Shown here piece after piece: positions 1 to 6,566 of a stretch of 11,046 nt of DNA; the stretch's first letter is position 1, and each line of letters starts with the position of its first letter. Location: assembly GCA_038322995.1 (NCBI GenBank), contig JBBQGM010000114.1:1-11046 (forward strand), written 5' to 3'. The translations under genes were made by a program, and so were the position numbers. Origin of the DNA: QHXQ01 sp038322995. Its GTDB lineage: Bacteria; Acidobacteriota; Blastocatellia; Pyrinomonadales; Pyrinomonadaceae. The notes under the pieces are model-generated. The model was not told the DNA's origin and ran no database searches. It saw only the letters and a list, made by a program, of their open reading frames with translations.

Positions 1-170
1 AGCGGGCTGTCAGGCCCCTCGTGGACGGCGATGAGCGACTCGACCGCGGCCAACAGTTCCGGGTCTGTGTCCCGTACCCGCGCCAACAAGTTGGCGCGCT
101 CCTGCGGCCCAAGACCCACGGCTTCGTGGAAGAGATACTCCAATCGCTCCATGCTCTCGGGCGTCTTCAT
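1..170 (-). CDS. Ser/Thr protein kinase, N-terminal fragment (runs off the left edge)
   Basis: The ATG at 168-170 opens a frame that reads to the window edge without a stop (about 56 codons). The peptide begins MKTPESMERLEYLFHEAV and continues with GPQERANLLARV, DPELLAAVESLIAVHE. This pattern (short helix with LFHEA, an 'ERxxxL' helix, then 'DPEL...VESLIAxHE') is the usual leader found before the catalytic domain in large acidobacterial and planctomycete Ser/Thr kinases that follow an ECF sigma gene. The kinase domain itself lies outside the window, so the assignment rests on the leader and on position: the start is only 4 bases after the sigma factor stop, which indicates one transcript and probably coupled translation. 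No strong Shine-Dalgarno is visible before the ATG. If the family holds, the product would phosphorylate partner proteins on Ser/Thr at the cytoplasmic side of the membrane. Confidence 0.7.
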   Translation of the reverse strand, partial: MKTPESMERLEYLFHEAVGLGPQERANLLARVRDTDPELLAAVESLIAVHEGPDSP

Positions 171-174
171 AATG

Positions 175-750
175 CTAAGCGGCCAGCTCGCGCCGCAGCC
201 AGGCTCTGGCAAAACTCCAGTAACGCTCCACCGTGGCGTGCGACAGGCTCATCACCTCCGCTGCCTCTTCGTTGGTCAAGCCCCCGAAGAAACGTAACTC
301 GACCACCCGGCTGTGTTGGGGATTGGTCGCGGACAGCTCCTGCAAAGCGTCGTCGAGTGCTATCAAGTCCACTTCAGGTTTGTGCCCTAGCCGCTCGGCT
401 TGGCTCAGGGAGATGCGCAACTGCTGGCCGCCGTGTTTTGCGGCCGCGCGCCTGCGCGCGTGGTCAACCAGAATGTCTCGCATCACCTTCGCGGCGAGGC
501 CGAAGAACTGCGCGCGGTGTTCCATCGAAGCGCTCTGCCGGTCGGCCAAGCGGACGTAGGCTTCATGCACTAAAGCGGTGGCCTGAAGCGTGTGGCCCCC
601 GGCTTGGCGGCGGAGGTAGCTGGCGGCCAGTTTGCGTAGCTCTTCATAGACGAGCGGCATCAACTCATCGAGCGCAGCCTTGTCGCCCCGGCCCCATTTC
701 ACCAGTAGTTCAGTAATGTTCTTATTTGGCTGTGCGACCGGCTCCCCCAT
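175..750 (-). CDS. ECF RNA polymerase sigma factor (Sig-70_X6/TIGR02999-like)
   Basis: The product is a 191-residue sigma factor that would direct RNA polymerase to a small regulon. Region sigma-2 spans roughly residues 12-100, with ATALVHEAYVRL (58-69), then FFGLAAKVMRDILVDHARRRAAAKHG (split around 82-107). Region sigma-4 spans roughly 132-190, with RVVELRFFGGLTNEEAAEVM and a helix-turn-helix ending SHATVERYWSFARAWLRREL. These strings are typical of the ECF group that precedes Ser/Thr kinases in Acidobacteriota and Planctomycetes. I chose the ATG at 748-750 because AGGGGG lies just upstream of it; the in-frame TTG at 766-768 has no Shine-Dalgarno and would only add six residues. The kinase gene follows after 4 bases, so the kinase probably controls, or is controlled with, this sigma factor. 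No anti-sigma gene is visible. Confidence 0.9.
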   Translation of the reverse strand: MGEPVAQPNKNITELLVKWGRGDKAALDELMPLVYEELRKLAASYLRRQAGGHTLQATALVHEAYVRLADRQSASMEHRAQFFGLAAKVMRDILVDHARRRAAAKHGGQQLRISLSQAERLGHKPEVDLIALDDALQELSATNPQHSRVVELRFFGGLTNEEAAEVMSLSHATVERYWSFARAWLRRELAA

Positions 751-787
751 CCTGCCCCCTAAGGTCAACCAAACTTAGCCTAACCCA

Positions 788-815
788 AGTATAAGCCTAA
801 GCAGGAAAATTCCAA
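788..815 (-). promoter_or_regulatory. Candidate promoter of the sigma factor-kinase operon
   Basis: On the minus strand TTGGAA (810-815) is followed after 16 bases by TATACT (788-793). These match the -35 and -10 consensus at 4 of 6 and 5 of 6 positions. Transcription would start near 781, giving a leader of about 30 bases before the ATG at 750. This resembles a housekeeping promoter rather than an ECF autoregulated one. Confidence 0.45.
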
Positions 816-873
816 CAGAAATTGCCCGTAAAGGAGCACGGCAAAACTCAAGGCCGGTGCGGCGTAAGAGAAG

Positions 874-1110
874 ATGAGCGAGGTGCTATTACCAGAGAAA
901 ACAGGACGCGGACGGATCATGGATATTCCGCCAGAGATGGCTAAAGCATTAGGCGCGGAGGAAGGCTCTGTGATCGTTCTTTACCCGTGCGCAAGCAGTC
1001 TGAGTTACGAAATCTTGCCGCCCCTCTCGCCCGATATGCAGGCTTCTGTTTTGCAGACTTGCGAAGAATTTAAGGAAGTCTGCGCGGAGATGAAACGGCC
1101 TGGTGACTGA
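874..1110 (+). CDS. Small AbrB/MazE-fold-like protein of unknown role
   Basis: This is a 78-residue protein. Its first half (residues 10-35, GRGRIMDIPPEMAKALGAEEGS followed by VIVLYP) has the feel of a SpoVT-AbrB swapped hairpin: a short strand, 'IPPEMAKALG', an acidic turn and a second strand, as in antitoxins and transition-state regulators. The second half, EILPPLSPDMQ and then an acidic helix ending FKEVCAEMKRPGD, resembles small uncharacterised acidobacterial proteins that end in a similar motif; this is recalled, not searched. The start ATG at 874 has only a weak purine tract (AAGAGAAG) before it. It is divergent from the sigma factor. No typical toxin (PIN, MazF) follows, so a toxin-antitoxin role is not supported. 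DNA binding is possible but inferred only from the fold-like pattern. Confidence 0.7.
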   Translation: MSEVLLPEKTGRGRIMDIPPEMAKALGAEEGSVIVLYPCASSLSYEILPPLSPDMQASVLQTCEEFKEVCAEMKRPGD

Positions 1111-1240
1111 GCAGACGCGCTACGGCACATACGCGGAGGCGGTCTTAAATTGCCATGCAAGCCGCGCCGCCGACGATGTTATTTGGAGCACTCACGCCGG
1201 AGTTCTAGAGTGCATCGCGTGTCAGTACACGTGTCAGTAG
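1103..1240 (+). CDS. Possible tiny ORF overlapping the end of the AbrB-like gene
   Basis: A GTG at 1103-1105 overlaps the preceding gene's stop codon region (TGA at 1108-1110) and opens 45 codons to a TAG at 1238-1240. The peptide (VTEQTRYGTYAEAVLNCHAS at its start) has four cysteines, three of them near the C-terminus in CIACQYTC. I recognise no family. Support is limited to the overlap, which would permit translational coupling, and a third-codon-position GC of about two thirds. There is no Shine-Dalgarno, and the last codons lie in a direct repeat (1218-1239). It may well be chance. Confidence 0.2.
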   Translation: MTEQTRYGTYAEAVLNCHASRAADDVIWSTHAGVLECIACQYTCQ

Positions 1241-1379
1241 AGATTGCGGGCGCGGACGACTGTTGGGCGCGCGCCGCAGGCAACCCTGTTGCAGCGACAC
1301 CGCCGGCGAGCGCGGCCCCGGTGCCGAGAAAACGCCGGCGCGATAACCCTGCCCGGCTGTCGCTCCGCTCATCCGTCAT
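1179..1379 (-). pseudogene. Orphan Tat signal peptide, truncated secreted-protein gene
   Basis: From the ATG at 1377-1379 the minus strand encodes 66 residues. Residues 12-18 read LSRRRFL, the twin-arginine consensus, followed by a hydrophobic stretch rich in Ala and Gly (GTGAALAGGVAATGL) and a cleavage-like PAARA-Q near residue 39. This is a textbook Tat export signal. Only 27-28 residues remain after cleavage and then a stop at 1179-1181, too short for the folded, usually cofactor-binding enzymes that use Tat. The tail (STDTCTDTRCTLELRRECSK) is unlike a secreted domain and is encoded over a 10-base direct repeat. The ORF begins 26 bases after the gmhA stop on the same strand, with GGGGCAGGG upstream as a weak ribosome site. 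I read it as the 5' end of a gene that lost its remainder; the original family cannot be told. A genuine small exported peptide is a less likely alternative. Confidence 0.5.
1218..1239. repeat. 10-base direct repeat inside the truncated Tat gene
   Basis: CGTGTCAGTA occurs at 1218-1227 and again at 1230-1239, separated by CA. The pair lies where the Tat reading frame stops looking like a protein, and it may be a deletion or duplication scar. It is short enough to arise by chance. Confidence 0.5.
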
Positions 1380-1405
1380 GCGTTGCCCTGCCCCGTTTCC
1401 GGCCG

Positions 1406-1981
1406 CTATTGCGCCACGCCCAGCGCCTCGTCGATGAGCGTACACCAAATGTGCAGCAGCAGCAGATGCACCTCTTGCACGTGCGCGGTCGCATCGCTTG
1501 GCACAGCCAGGACATAGTCAGCAGTCTCGCCTACCAGACCGGCCGCGCCGGTCACGGCCACCGTAACCGCCCCGCGCTTGCGGGCCGCGCTGAGGCCGCG
1601 CTTTACGTTCTCCGATTTCCCGCTCGTCGTGAATCCGAACGCCACGTCGCCCGCTTGGGCGAGCGCCTGTAGCTGCCGCGCGAAGAGTTCGTCGTAACTG
1701 AAGTCGTTGGTGATACAGGTGACAGTGCCCGCATCGCTCGCGAGACTGATGGCCGGGAACGGCTGGCGCGTCAACTTGTAACGGCCGAGCAACTCGCCGA
1801 CGAGATGACTGGCCTGCGCGGCGCTCCCGCCATTGCCGAAGGCCAGCACCTTCTGGCCTTCGCTTAGTGCTTTGATGACGACGCGCGCCACCGCTGCCAC
1901 TGGTGCCTGCAACTGCGCTGCGCTCTCTTCAACGACGCGCCGGTGCGCCGCGAAGTGCGCCGCGATGCGATCTATACTCAT
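1406..1981 (-). CDS. gmhA: Phosphoheptose isomerase GmhA (sedoheptulose 7-phosphate isomerase)
   Basis: The enzyme converts sedoheptulose 7-phosphate to D-glycero-D-manno-heptose 7-phosphate, the first step toward the heptose of lipopolysaccharide core. The 191-residue chain is one SIS domain of full family length. Diagnostic stretches are FGNGGSAAQASHLVGELLGRY (48-68), SDAGTVTCITNDFSYDELF (82-100), GFTTSGKSENV (116-126) and HVQEVHLLLLHIWC (167-180). H59, E63, Q169 and H177 keep the spacing of the zinc ligands of E. coli GmhA. Q replaces the usual D in the GNGGSAADA motif, and TTSGK replaces the common STSGN. I chose the ATG at 1979-1981, because AGGAG lies 11 bases upstream; the ATG at 2006-2008 lacks one. 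That start overlaps (ATGA) the stop of the restored transposase relic upstream. No other heptose gene (hldE, gmhB) is in the window. Confidence 0.92.
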   Translation of the reverse strand: MSIDRIAAHFAAHRRVVEESAAQLQAPVAAVARVVIKALSEGQKVLAFGNGGSAAQASHLVGELLGRYKLTRQPFPAISLASDAGTVTCITNDFSYDELFARQLQALAQAGDVAFGFTTSGKSENVKRGLSAARKRGAVTVAVTGAAGLVGETADYVLAVPSDATAHVQEVHLLLLHIWCTLIDEALGVAQ

Positions 1982-2354
1982 CTTGAACTGCGCTCCTGCG
2001 CCGGGCATTCAGGCCCGTGCTTGTTATCAATGAAATAGCCGTCCGTCCAGAACTCCCCCGGCCCACAGGTGCTTCTTGACTTGTGGGCCAGCACGAAAGA
2101 TTTCGCGCGCCGGCAGGCGCTTGATGATTTGCCCGATTCTTTTCAGACTGTAGAGCGGCACACGTTGTACCAGAAAATGCACATGCGCCTGTGTCTGTCC
2201 CCATCTCCAAGAAGCTGATCTCGTAGTGCTGCTTGATCTCGGCGCAGACTTCTTTCAACCTGGCAGCTACTTCCGCACTGACTACAGCACGGCGGTATTT
2301 CGCCGGACACGCGATGTGAGACAGCAAGACTGAGACGTTATGCTCTTTGTGCAT
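1978..2354 (-). pseudogene. IS200/IS605-type TnpA transposase relic, frameshifted and truncated
   Basis: The ATG at 2352-2354, with GAGG six bases upstream, opens MHKEHNVSVLLSHIACPAKY, the characteristic start of IS200-like single-strand transposases, and runs through YEISFLEMGTD. Between about 2191 and 2199 the frame shifts by one base. In the next frame the homology resumes with QAHVHFLVQRVPLYSLKRIG, then REIFRAGPQVKKHLWAGEFW, then TDGYFIDNKHGPE. The HUH metal-binding pair (HVH) survives, decoded near 2177-2185, but the C-terminal helix carrying the catalytic tyrosine is absent: the restored frame ends in the TGA at 1978-1980, inside the gmhA start. Aligned by motif spacing the shift looks like a single inserted base. 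The relic cannot make an active transposase. Its promoter and ribosome site might now serve gmhA. Confidence 0.85.
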
Positions 2355-2381
2355 GAAGCGCCTCATTCACGCAGTATAAAG

Positions 2382-2397
2382 CCACAGCAAGCCGCGG
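2382..2397 (-). mobile_element. Possible left-end hairpin of the IS200-like relic
   Basis: On the minus strand CCGCGG-CTTG-CTGTGG can fold into a six-base stem (two G-T pairs) with a CTTG loop, 27 bases upstream of the tnpA start. IS200/IS605 elements carry a subterminal hairpin in this position, and a CCCCGCxGCTTGCxGxGG pattern is what I recall for related elements. The cleavage site is not identifiable, so the boundary of the element is unknown. Confidence 0.4.
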
Positions 2398-2678
2398 GGA
2401 ATTTACCCACCGAGATTAAAAGCGTTCTCCTTTTTCCGGGCTGAGCAGCCAGCACTTTAACCGATAGTTGTTGCTGGCCCCTATCGCCTGCCTAGCGCGT
2501 GCCTGCCGCGCCTCATAGCCACTGGCAACGAATCTGGGCCGCAGGGCGCGCCTGTGTATGTGCGCGCCGATGCCTTTGCTGGCGGGCAATAACATACTTG
2601 CGTGACCTATAACGAGTAGCTTGCCGGTACATTTCTAAAGCATAAGATAGTTTTCGCATGCGCTAACAAGGGGCAGAC
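2398..2678. other. Intergenic region between the IS relic and otsAB
   Basis: About 280 bases hold no convincing gene on either strand. Visible structures are a short inverted repeat GGCTG-AG-CAGCC (2439-2450) and the candidate promoter at 2621-2648. The translation of neither strand shows a recognisable motif. Confidence 0.6.
2621..2648 (+). promoter_or_regulatory. Weak candidate promoter of otsAB
   Basis: TTGCCG (2621-2626) and TAAGAT (2643-2648) are separated by 16 bases and match the consensus at four of six positions each. The predicted start lies about 25 bases before the otsA ATG, which has AAGGGG as ribosome site. Confidence 0.25.
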
Positions 2679-4949
2679 ATGAACGCAGCACCGACTAACT
2701 CCGGCCGCCTCGTGGTGGTTTCAAATCGCCTGCCGTTTACGCTGAAACAAACACCGGATGGTTGGGCTGCAACGCCAAGCGCCGGCGGTCTGGCGACGGC
2801 GATGGAACCGCTGCTGGCGCGCACGGGCGGCATCTGGATTGGCTGGTCAGGCGAGGCCACCGGCGCGGAAGCTGACGAGCAACGCCAGCAGTTGCTTGCC
2901 GAGTGGGCGGCGCGCAAGGGGTTTCACGCGGTTGAGTTGTCGGCGGAGATTGCGCACGGCTTTTACGAAGGTTTCTCGAATCAATCATTATGGTCTTTGT
3001 TTCATAGTTTTCCTTTTCTGCTGAAGTTCGCTCCCGAATACTGGCGGGCTTACGTGGCAGCCAACCAGCGTTTCTGCGCCGTGGTGCTGAAGCATTTGCA
3101 ACCGGGCGACACCATTTGGATTCACGACTATCAATTAATGCTGTTGCCGGCCATGCTGCGGCAAGCCGCACCGGATGCTTGCATCGGCTTCTTCTTACAC
3201 ATCCCATTTCCGGCCTCGGATGTCTTTCGGCTCTTGCCGCGCCGTGAAGAAGTGTTGCGCGGTTTGCTCGGTGCTGACTATCTGGCGTTTCACACCTACG
3301 GCTATTTACAGAATTTTCGCACGTCCGCTCATCGCATCCTCGGTAGCCCCAGCGCGCTGGATAAGATTGAAGTTGCCGGACATACAACGCGCCTCGACGC
3401 CCTACCGATTGGCATTGCACCGGCCGAGTTCACAAAACTGTTGGACGACGATGCAGAGACAAAGCAGTATTTAGTCGAGTTGCGCGAGCGTTATCGGGAG
3501 CAGCGTATCCTGCTCGGCGTCGATAGGCTTGATTACACCAAAGGCATTCCCGAACGGCTGCGCACTTTCCGTCGCTTGCTTGAGCAACAGCCAGACTTGC
3601 AGGGCACAGTAGTCTTAATCCAGGTAGCCGTGCCTTCGCGTGAGGGCATTTCGATGTATCAGGATTTGCGTCAGGAAGTGGACGAATTGATCGGGCAGAT
3701 CAACGGCGATTTCAGCACGCCGGATTGGACGCCGGTCGTCTATATTCGGCGCGCGCTTCCGCGTCCTGAACTGGCCGCGCTTTATGCCGCGGCGGCCGTG
3801 GCCATCGTCACGCCGCTACGGGATGGGCTGAACCTGGTAGCCAAGGAGTTTGTCGCGTGCCAGCGCGGGCAGGGCGGCGTGTTGGTGTTAAGCGAATTTG
3901 CCGGGGCCGCCGCCGAGATGGGCGAAGCCTATCACGTCAATCCGTATGATGAAGAGCATACGGCGCAGACGATTGCCGACGCGCTCGCTGCGAGTGATGA
4001 GGCAGACCAGCACGAACGAATGCGGCGGCTCTATCAACGGGTGACGGACAACAATGTCTTTGCCTGGGCCGATAGGTTTCTCACCAACTTGCGCGCGGCT
4101 GCCGTGGCTGGCGCTGCCCGTCGTTTAGCAGAACAGGCGCAACCGTTGCCGGTAGAAAATGCCGTGGCGGCTTTTAGTCAAGCGAAAAGTAGATTACTGC
4201 TGTTGGATTATGACGGCACGCTCGTCGATTTCGCCAGCCGCCCAGGCGCAGCCGTGCCGCCGGTTGAGCTGCTGCCCCTCCTGGCGCGGCTGGCCGCGGA
4301 TGCGCAAACCACGGTGGTGCTTATCTCAGGCCGGGCGCGGGCTGACCTGGAACGATGGTTCGGCCAGACCGCGGGCTTATGGCTCGCGGCGGAGCACGGC
4401 GCGATTATGCGCGCGCCCACAACTAAAGAATGGACAGCGCAACGGCCGAACTATACGGACGAATGGAAAGCAGCGGTGCGGCACGTGCTGGAGCATTTCG
4501 TCGCCCGCACGCCGGGCAGTTTCATCGAGGCGAAAGAGTTCTCACTGGTGTGGCACTATCGCATGGCCGATCCTGAATTTGGCGATTGGCTGGCGCATGA
4601 ACTCGCCGCCACGCTTGAACAGATGCTGGCGGAGACGGAATTGCGCGCGATGCACGGGCATAAGATCGTCGAAGTGAAACCGCTCTGGGCGAATAAAGGC
4701 GAAGTGCTGACCCGCCTTGGCGCAGTTGTGCCCGGCGCGGATTTTTGTTTCGCGGCGGGCGATGATCGCACGGATGAAGACTTATTCGCGCGTCTGCCTG
4801 CCGATGTCTGGTCAGTCCGTGTCGGCAGCGGCGGGTCGCGCGCTAAATACTGCCTGGCCCAGCCGGCGGAAGTGCGGCAATTGCTGCACAGGTTCGCCGC
4901 CGCGACGCATGAGATTCAAGCTGAATTGCGTGTAGGACAAAACGGTTAG
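2679..4949 (+). CDS. Fused trehalose-6-phosphate synthase / trehalose-6-phosphate phosphatase
   Basis: This 756-residue protein joins both enzymes of the OtsAB route: a GT20 glucosyltransferase makes trehalose 6-phosphate from a nucleotide-glucose and glucose 6-phosphate, and a HAD phosphatase releases trehalose, a cytoplasmic protectant. The synthase part (about 10-480) shows VVVSNRLPF (12-20), HDYQLMLLP (149-157), FFLHIPFP (171-178), VDRLDYTKGIPER (281-293, phosphate-binding R283 and K288) and RDGLNLVAKEFV (381-392). The phosphatase part (about 504-740) has the HAD motifs: LLLLDYDGTL (506-515, nucleophile D510, acid/base D512), LISGR (548-552), ANKG with K673, and AAGDDRTDEDLF (692-703). 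All catalytic residues I could check are present, so both halves should be active. The order synthase-phosphatase matches fused enzymes known from several bacteria and from eukaryotes. AAGGGG sits five bases before the ATG. It appears to be a single-gene unit. Confidence 0.96.
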   Translation: MNAAPTNSGRLVVVSNRLPFTLKQTPDGWAATPSAGGLATAMEPLLARTGGIWIGWSGEATGAEADEQRQQLLAEWAARKGFHAVELSAEIAHGFYEGFSNQSLWSLFHSFPFLLKFAPEYWRAYVAANQRFCAVVLKHLQPGDTIWIHDYQLMLLPAMLRQAAPDACIGFFLHIPFPASDVFRLLPRREEVLRGLLGADYLAFHTYGYLQNFRTSAHRILGSPSALDKIEVAGHTTRLDALPIGIAPAEFTKLLDDDAETKQYLVELRERYREQRILLGVDRLDYTKGIPERLRTFRRLLEQQPDLQGTVVLIQVAVPSREGISMYQDLRQEVDELIGQINGDFSTPDWTPVVYIRRALPRPELAALYAAAAVAIVTPLRDGLNLVAKEFVACQRGQGGVLVLSEFAGAAAEMGEAYHVNPYDEEHTAQTIADALAASDEADQHERMRRLYQRVTDNNVFAWADRFLTNLRAAAVAGAARRLAEQAQPLPVENAVAAFSQAKSRLLLLDYDGTLVDFASRPGAAVPPVELLPLLARLAADAQTTVVLISGRARADLERWFGQTAGLWLAAEHGAIMRAPTTKEWTAQRPNYTDEWKAAVRHVLEHFVARTPGSFIEAKEFSLVWHYRMADPEFGDWLAHELAATLEQMLAETELRAMHGHKIVEVKPLWANKGEVLTRLGAVVPGADFCFAAGDDRTDEDLFARLPADVWSVRVGSGGSRAKYCLAQPAEVRQLLHRFAAATHEIQAELRVGQNG

Positions 4950-5211
4950 GCGTTCGCCCATGCGTGTCAATATTTCATAACTTGTGGAGTGAGATGTCAT
5001 CAAGGCCCCCGCCTGCGTCAAGCACATTTATGATCGGCGCACCGCCCGTCACCATATCCGATGTGCGTGCGGCGACGCTCAGCCGGTACCGGCTGTGAGA
5101 CGCGACCACTAGCAAACGAGAGCAGAGACCTCTGTCCGGCAACGTACACAACCCGGCATCTTTCCAGCGCAGGCGTGCGCGCACAACTGAACCTGCGTTA
5201 AGCTCAAGATC
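4950..5211. other. Intergenic region otsAB-moeA with a possible 34-codon ORF
   Basis: These 262 bases hold no recognised gene. On the plus strand the ATG at 4994-4996, with GGAG four bases before it, opens 34 codons (MSSRPPPASSTFMIGAPPVT at the start) ending in the TGA at 5096-5098; nothing supports it beyond the ribosome site. The stop lies at the edge of a 16-base palindrome. A second small dyad, CAGAG-AC-CTCTG, is at 5123-5134. No T-rich terminator follows otsAB. Confidence 0.4.
5080..5095. promoter_or_regulatory. Perfect 16-base palindrome upstream of moeA
   Basis: CAGCCGGTACCGGCTG is a perfect self-complementary dyad centred about 125 bases before the moeA start. With no loop it suits a dimeric protein site better than an RNA hairpin, though which regulator would bind, if any, cannot be told. 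Confidence 0.35.
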
Positions 5212-6435
5212 ATGCTGCTGCCCGACTTGTTACCCGTCCACGCGGCGCTCCGCATCATCATGGAGCAGACGCCGGTCTTAGCGCCGGAGTCGGTTGCGCT
5301 CGCGATGGCGCGCGGGCGCGTGCTGGCGGAGGACGTGCGCGCTGATAGCGATCTGCCGCCGTTTGCTCGCGCGCAGATGGATGGCCACGCGCTCCGCGCC
5401 GCCGACACGACACGCGCGCCGGTGCGGCTGCGGCTCGTGGGCGAAGCGGCGGCAGGGCGCGGGTGGCAAGGGCATTTGCAAGCGGGCGAGGCGGTGCGCA
5501 TCATGACCGGCGCGCCCGTGCCCGCCGGCGCGGACAGCGTGCAGCAAGTTGAGGTCACGCGCGAACTCGAAGGCGGTGCGCTGGTTGAGATCGACAAAGC
5601 GACGCAACCCGGCCAGTTCATCACGCAACGCGCGACGGAGATCAAGGAAGGCGAGATCGTGTTGCGCGCGGGTGCGACTATCAACGCGGCGATGCTGGCC
5701 GCGCTCGCCTCGTTCGGTTATGCACGGGTGCAGGTGGGCGCGCGCCCGCGCGTCTGCGTGTTGGCGACGGGCACTGAGTTAGTCGCGGTTAACGAGCAAC
5801 CAGGGCCGGAGCAGATTCGCGACTCGAACACTTACTCGTTGCGTGCCTACGCGGAAGCGGCCGGCGCAGTCGTAGAACAATTGCCGCTCGCGGGCGACGA
5901 TCCGGCGTTACTGCAACAGATGATCGCGGAAGCGGCCACGCGCGCCGACGCGCTCATCCTCTCCGGTGGCGTCTCGATGGGCATCTATGATTTCACGAAG
6001 CCGACGTTGCATGCGCTCGGTGCAGAGATTTTTTTCGAGCGTGTAAGTTTACGGCCGGGCAAGCCGACGGTCTTCGCGCGCCTGGGGCCCACACTTGTCT
6101 TCGGGTTGCCGGGCAATCCCGTCTCCGTCTCCGTCACATTCAATCTGTTCGCGCGCACTGCCCTGCGCGCGATGCAGGGCGCGCAAGATGCGGCGCTCGT
6201 GGAAGAGCATGCTGTACTCGGCCGCGCTGTAAAGGGCGCATTGGAGCGCGCAAGTTATCTGCCCGCGCAATTGCGCACGGACGACGCAGGCCAACTCGTC
6301 GCGGAGCCGCTGCGCTGGGGCGGCTCGTCCGACTTCGTCGCCTTCACACGCGCCGACGCGCTCGTGATCGTGGAGGCTGGCAGCAAACTGATTGACGCGG
6401 GCCAGATCGTGCGCGTCGTCCGCTTACCCATATGA
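5212..6435 (+). CDS. moeA: Molybdopterin molybdenumtransferase MoeA
   Basis: MoeA inserts molybdate into adenylylated molybdopterin, releasing AMP and giving active molybdenum cofactor. The 407-residue chain has the usual size and domain order. The N-terminal part has GRVLAEDVRADSDLPPFARA followed by QMDGHALRAADT (D57 equals the catalytic Asp of the MDG motif), and IMTGAPVPAGAD (97-108). The central MoaB/MogA-like domain has VLATGTELV (183-191), QIRDSNTYSLRAY (201-213), ILSGGVSMGIYDFTKP (249-264, D260) and RPGKP (281-285) with VFGLPGNPVS (296-305). A C-terminal barrel domain ends at LPI. The ATG at 5212 gives the expected length, but no clear Shine-Dalgarno precedes it. The usual F-D-N-S before the MDG motif reads F-A-R-A here, a difference outside the catalytic Asp. 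moaC lies 2.2 kb downstream in the same direction, not adjacent. A hairpin after the stop probably ends the transcript. Confidence 0.95.
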   Translation: MLLPDLLPVHAALRIIMEQTPVLAPESVALAMARGRVLAEDVRADSDLPPFARAQMDGHALRAADTTRAPVRLRLVGEAAAGRGWQGHLQAGEAVRIMTGAPVPAGADSVQQVEVTRELEGGALVEIDKATQPGQFITQRATEIKEGEIVLRAGATINAAMLAALASFGYARVQVGARPRVCVLATGTELVAVNEQPGPEQIRDSNTYSLRAYAEAAGAVVEQLPLAGDDPALLQQMIAEAATRADALILSGGVSMGIYDFTKPTLHALGAEIFFERVSLRPGKPTVFARLGPTLVFGLPGNPVSVSVTFNLFARTALRAMQGAQDAALVEEHAVLGRAVKGALERASYLPAQLRTDDAGQLVAEPLRWGGSSDFVAFTRADALVIVEAGSKLIDAGQIVRVVRLPI

Positions 6436-6450
6436 GACGCGCGCTTCAGC

Positions 6451-6484
6451 CCGCGCAGCGTTGACGCCGCGCGGCGTTTGTTAT
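6451..6484 (+). terminator. Candidate intrinsic terminator after moeA
   Basis: CCGCGC-A-GCG, loop TTGA, CGC-C-GCGCGG (6451-6474) forms a GC-rich stem of nine pairs with one mismatch, followed by CGTTTGTTAT. An alternative fold of the same segment is the perfect palindrome ACGCCGCGCGGCGT (6464-6477). It starts 15 bases after the moeA stop. Confidence 0.45.
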
Positions 6485-6541
6485 AGAAGCACTGCGCTAT
6501 TTCCAAGACTGAGCAGACCACTTCTTAGTTATCCCTCGCGC

Positions 6542-6566
6542 TATAACATTTCGTTAGGAGGGCAAG
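6542..6566 (+). promoter_or_regulatory. -10 element and strong ribosome site of the methyltransferase gene
   Basis: TATAAC at 6542-6547 matches the -10 consensus at five of six positions, but no good -35 is present at the right distance. AGGAGG lies five bases before the ATG at 6567 and is the clearest Shine-Dalgarno in the window, suggesting efficient translation. If the -10 is real, the leader is very short (about 12 bases). Confidence 0.4.

Noticed and set aside
21..716. 231-codon plus-strand ORF opposite the sigma factor
   Set aside because: Its translation is Arg/Pro/Ala-rich low complexity and it lies antisense to a sigma factor and kinase with clear motifs.
874..1110. Toxin-antitoxin antitoxin call for the AbrB-like protein
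   Set aside because: No MazF, PIN, RelE or Fic-type toxin follows or precedes it; the similarity is only to the fold pattern.
2737..3420. 227-codon minus-strand ORF opposite otsA
   Set aside because: It is a shadow of the conserved GT20 coding region and shows no recognisable motif.
5109..5684. 191-codon minus-strand ORF overlapping the moeA start
   Set aside because: Ser/Ala/Arg-rich shadow of the MoeA frame, without motifs; MoeA homology covers this stretch on the plus strand.
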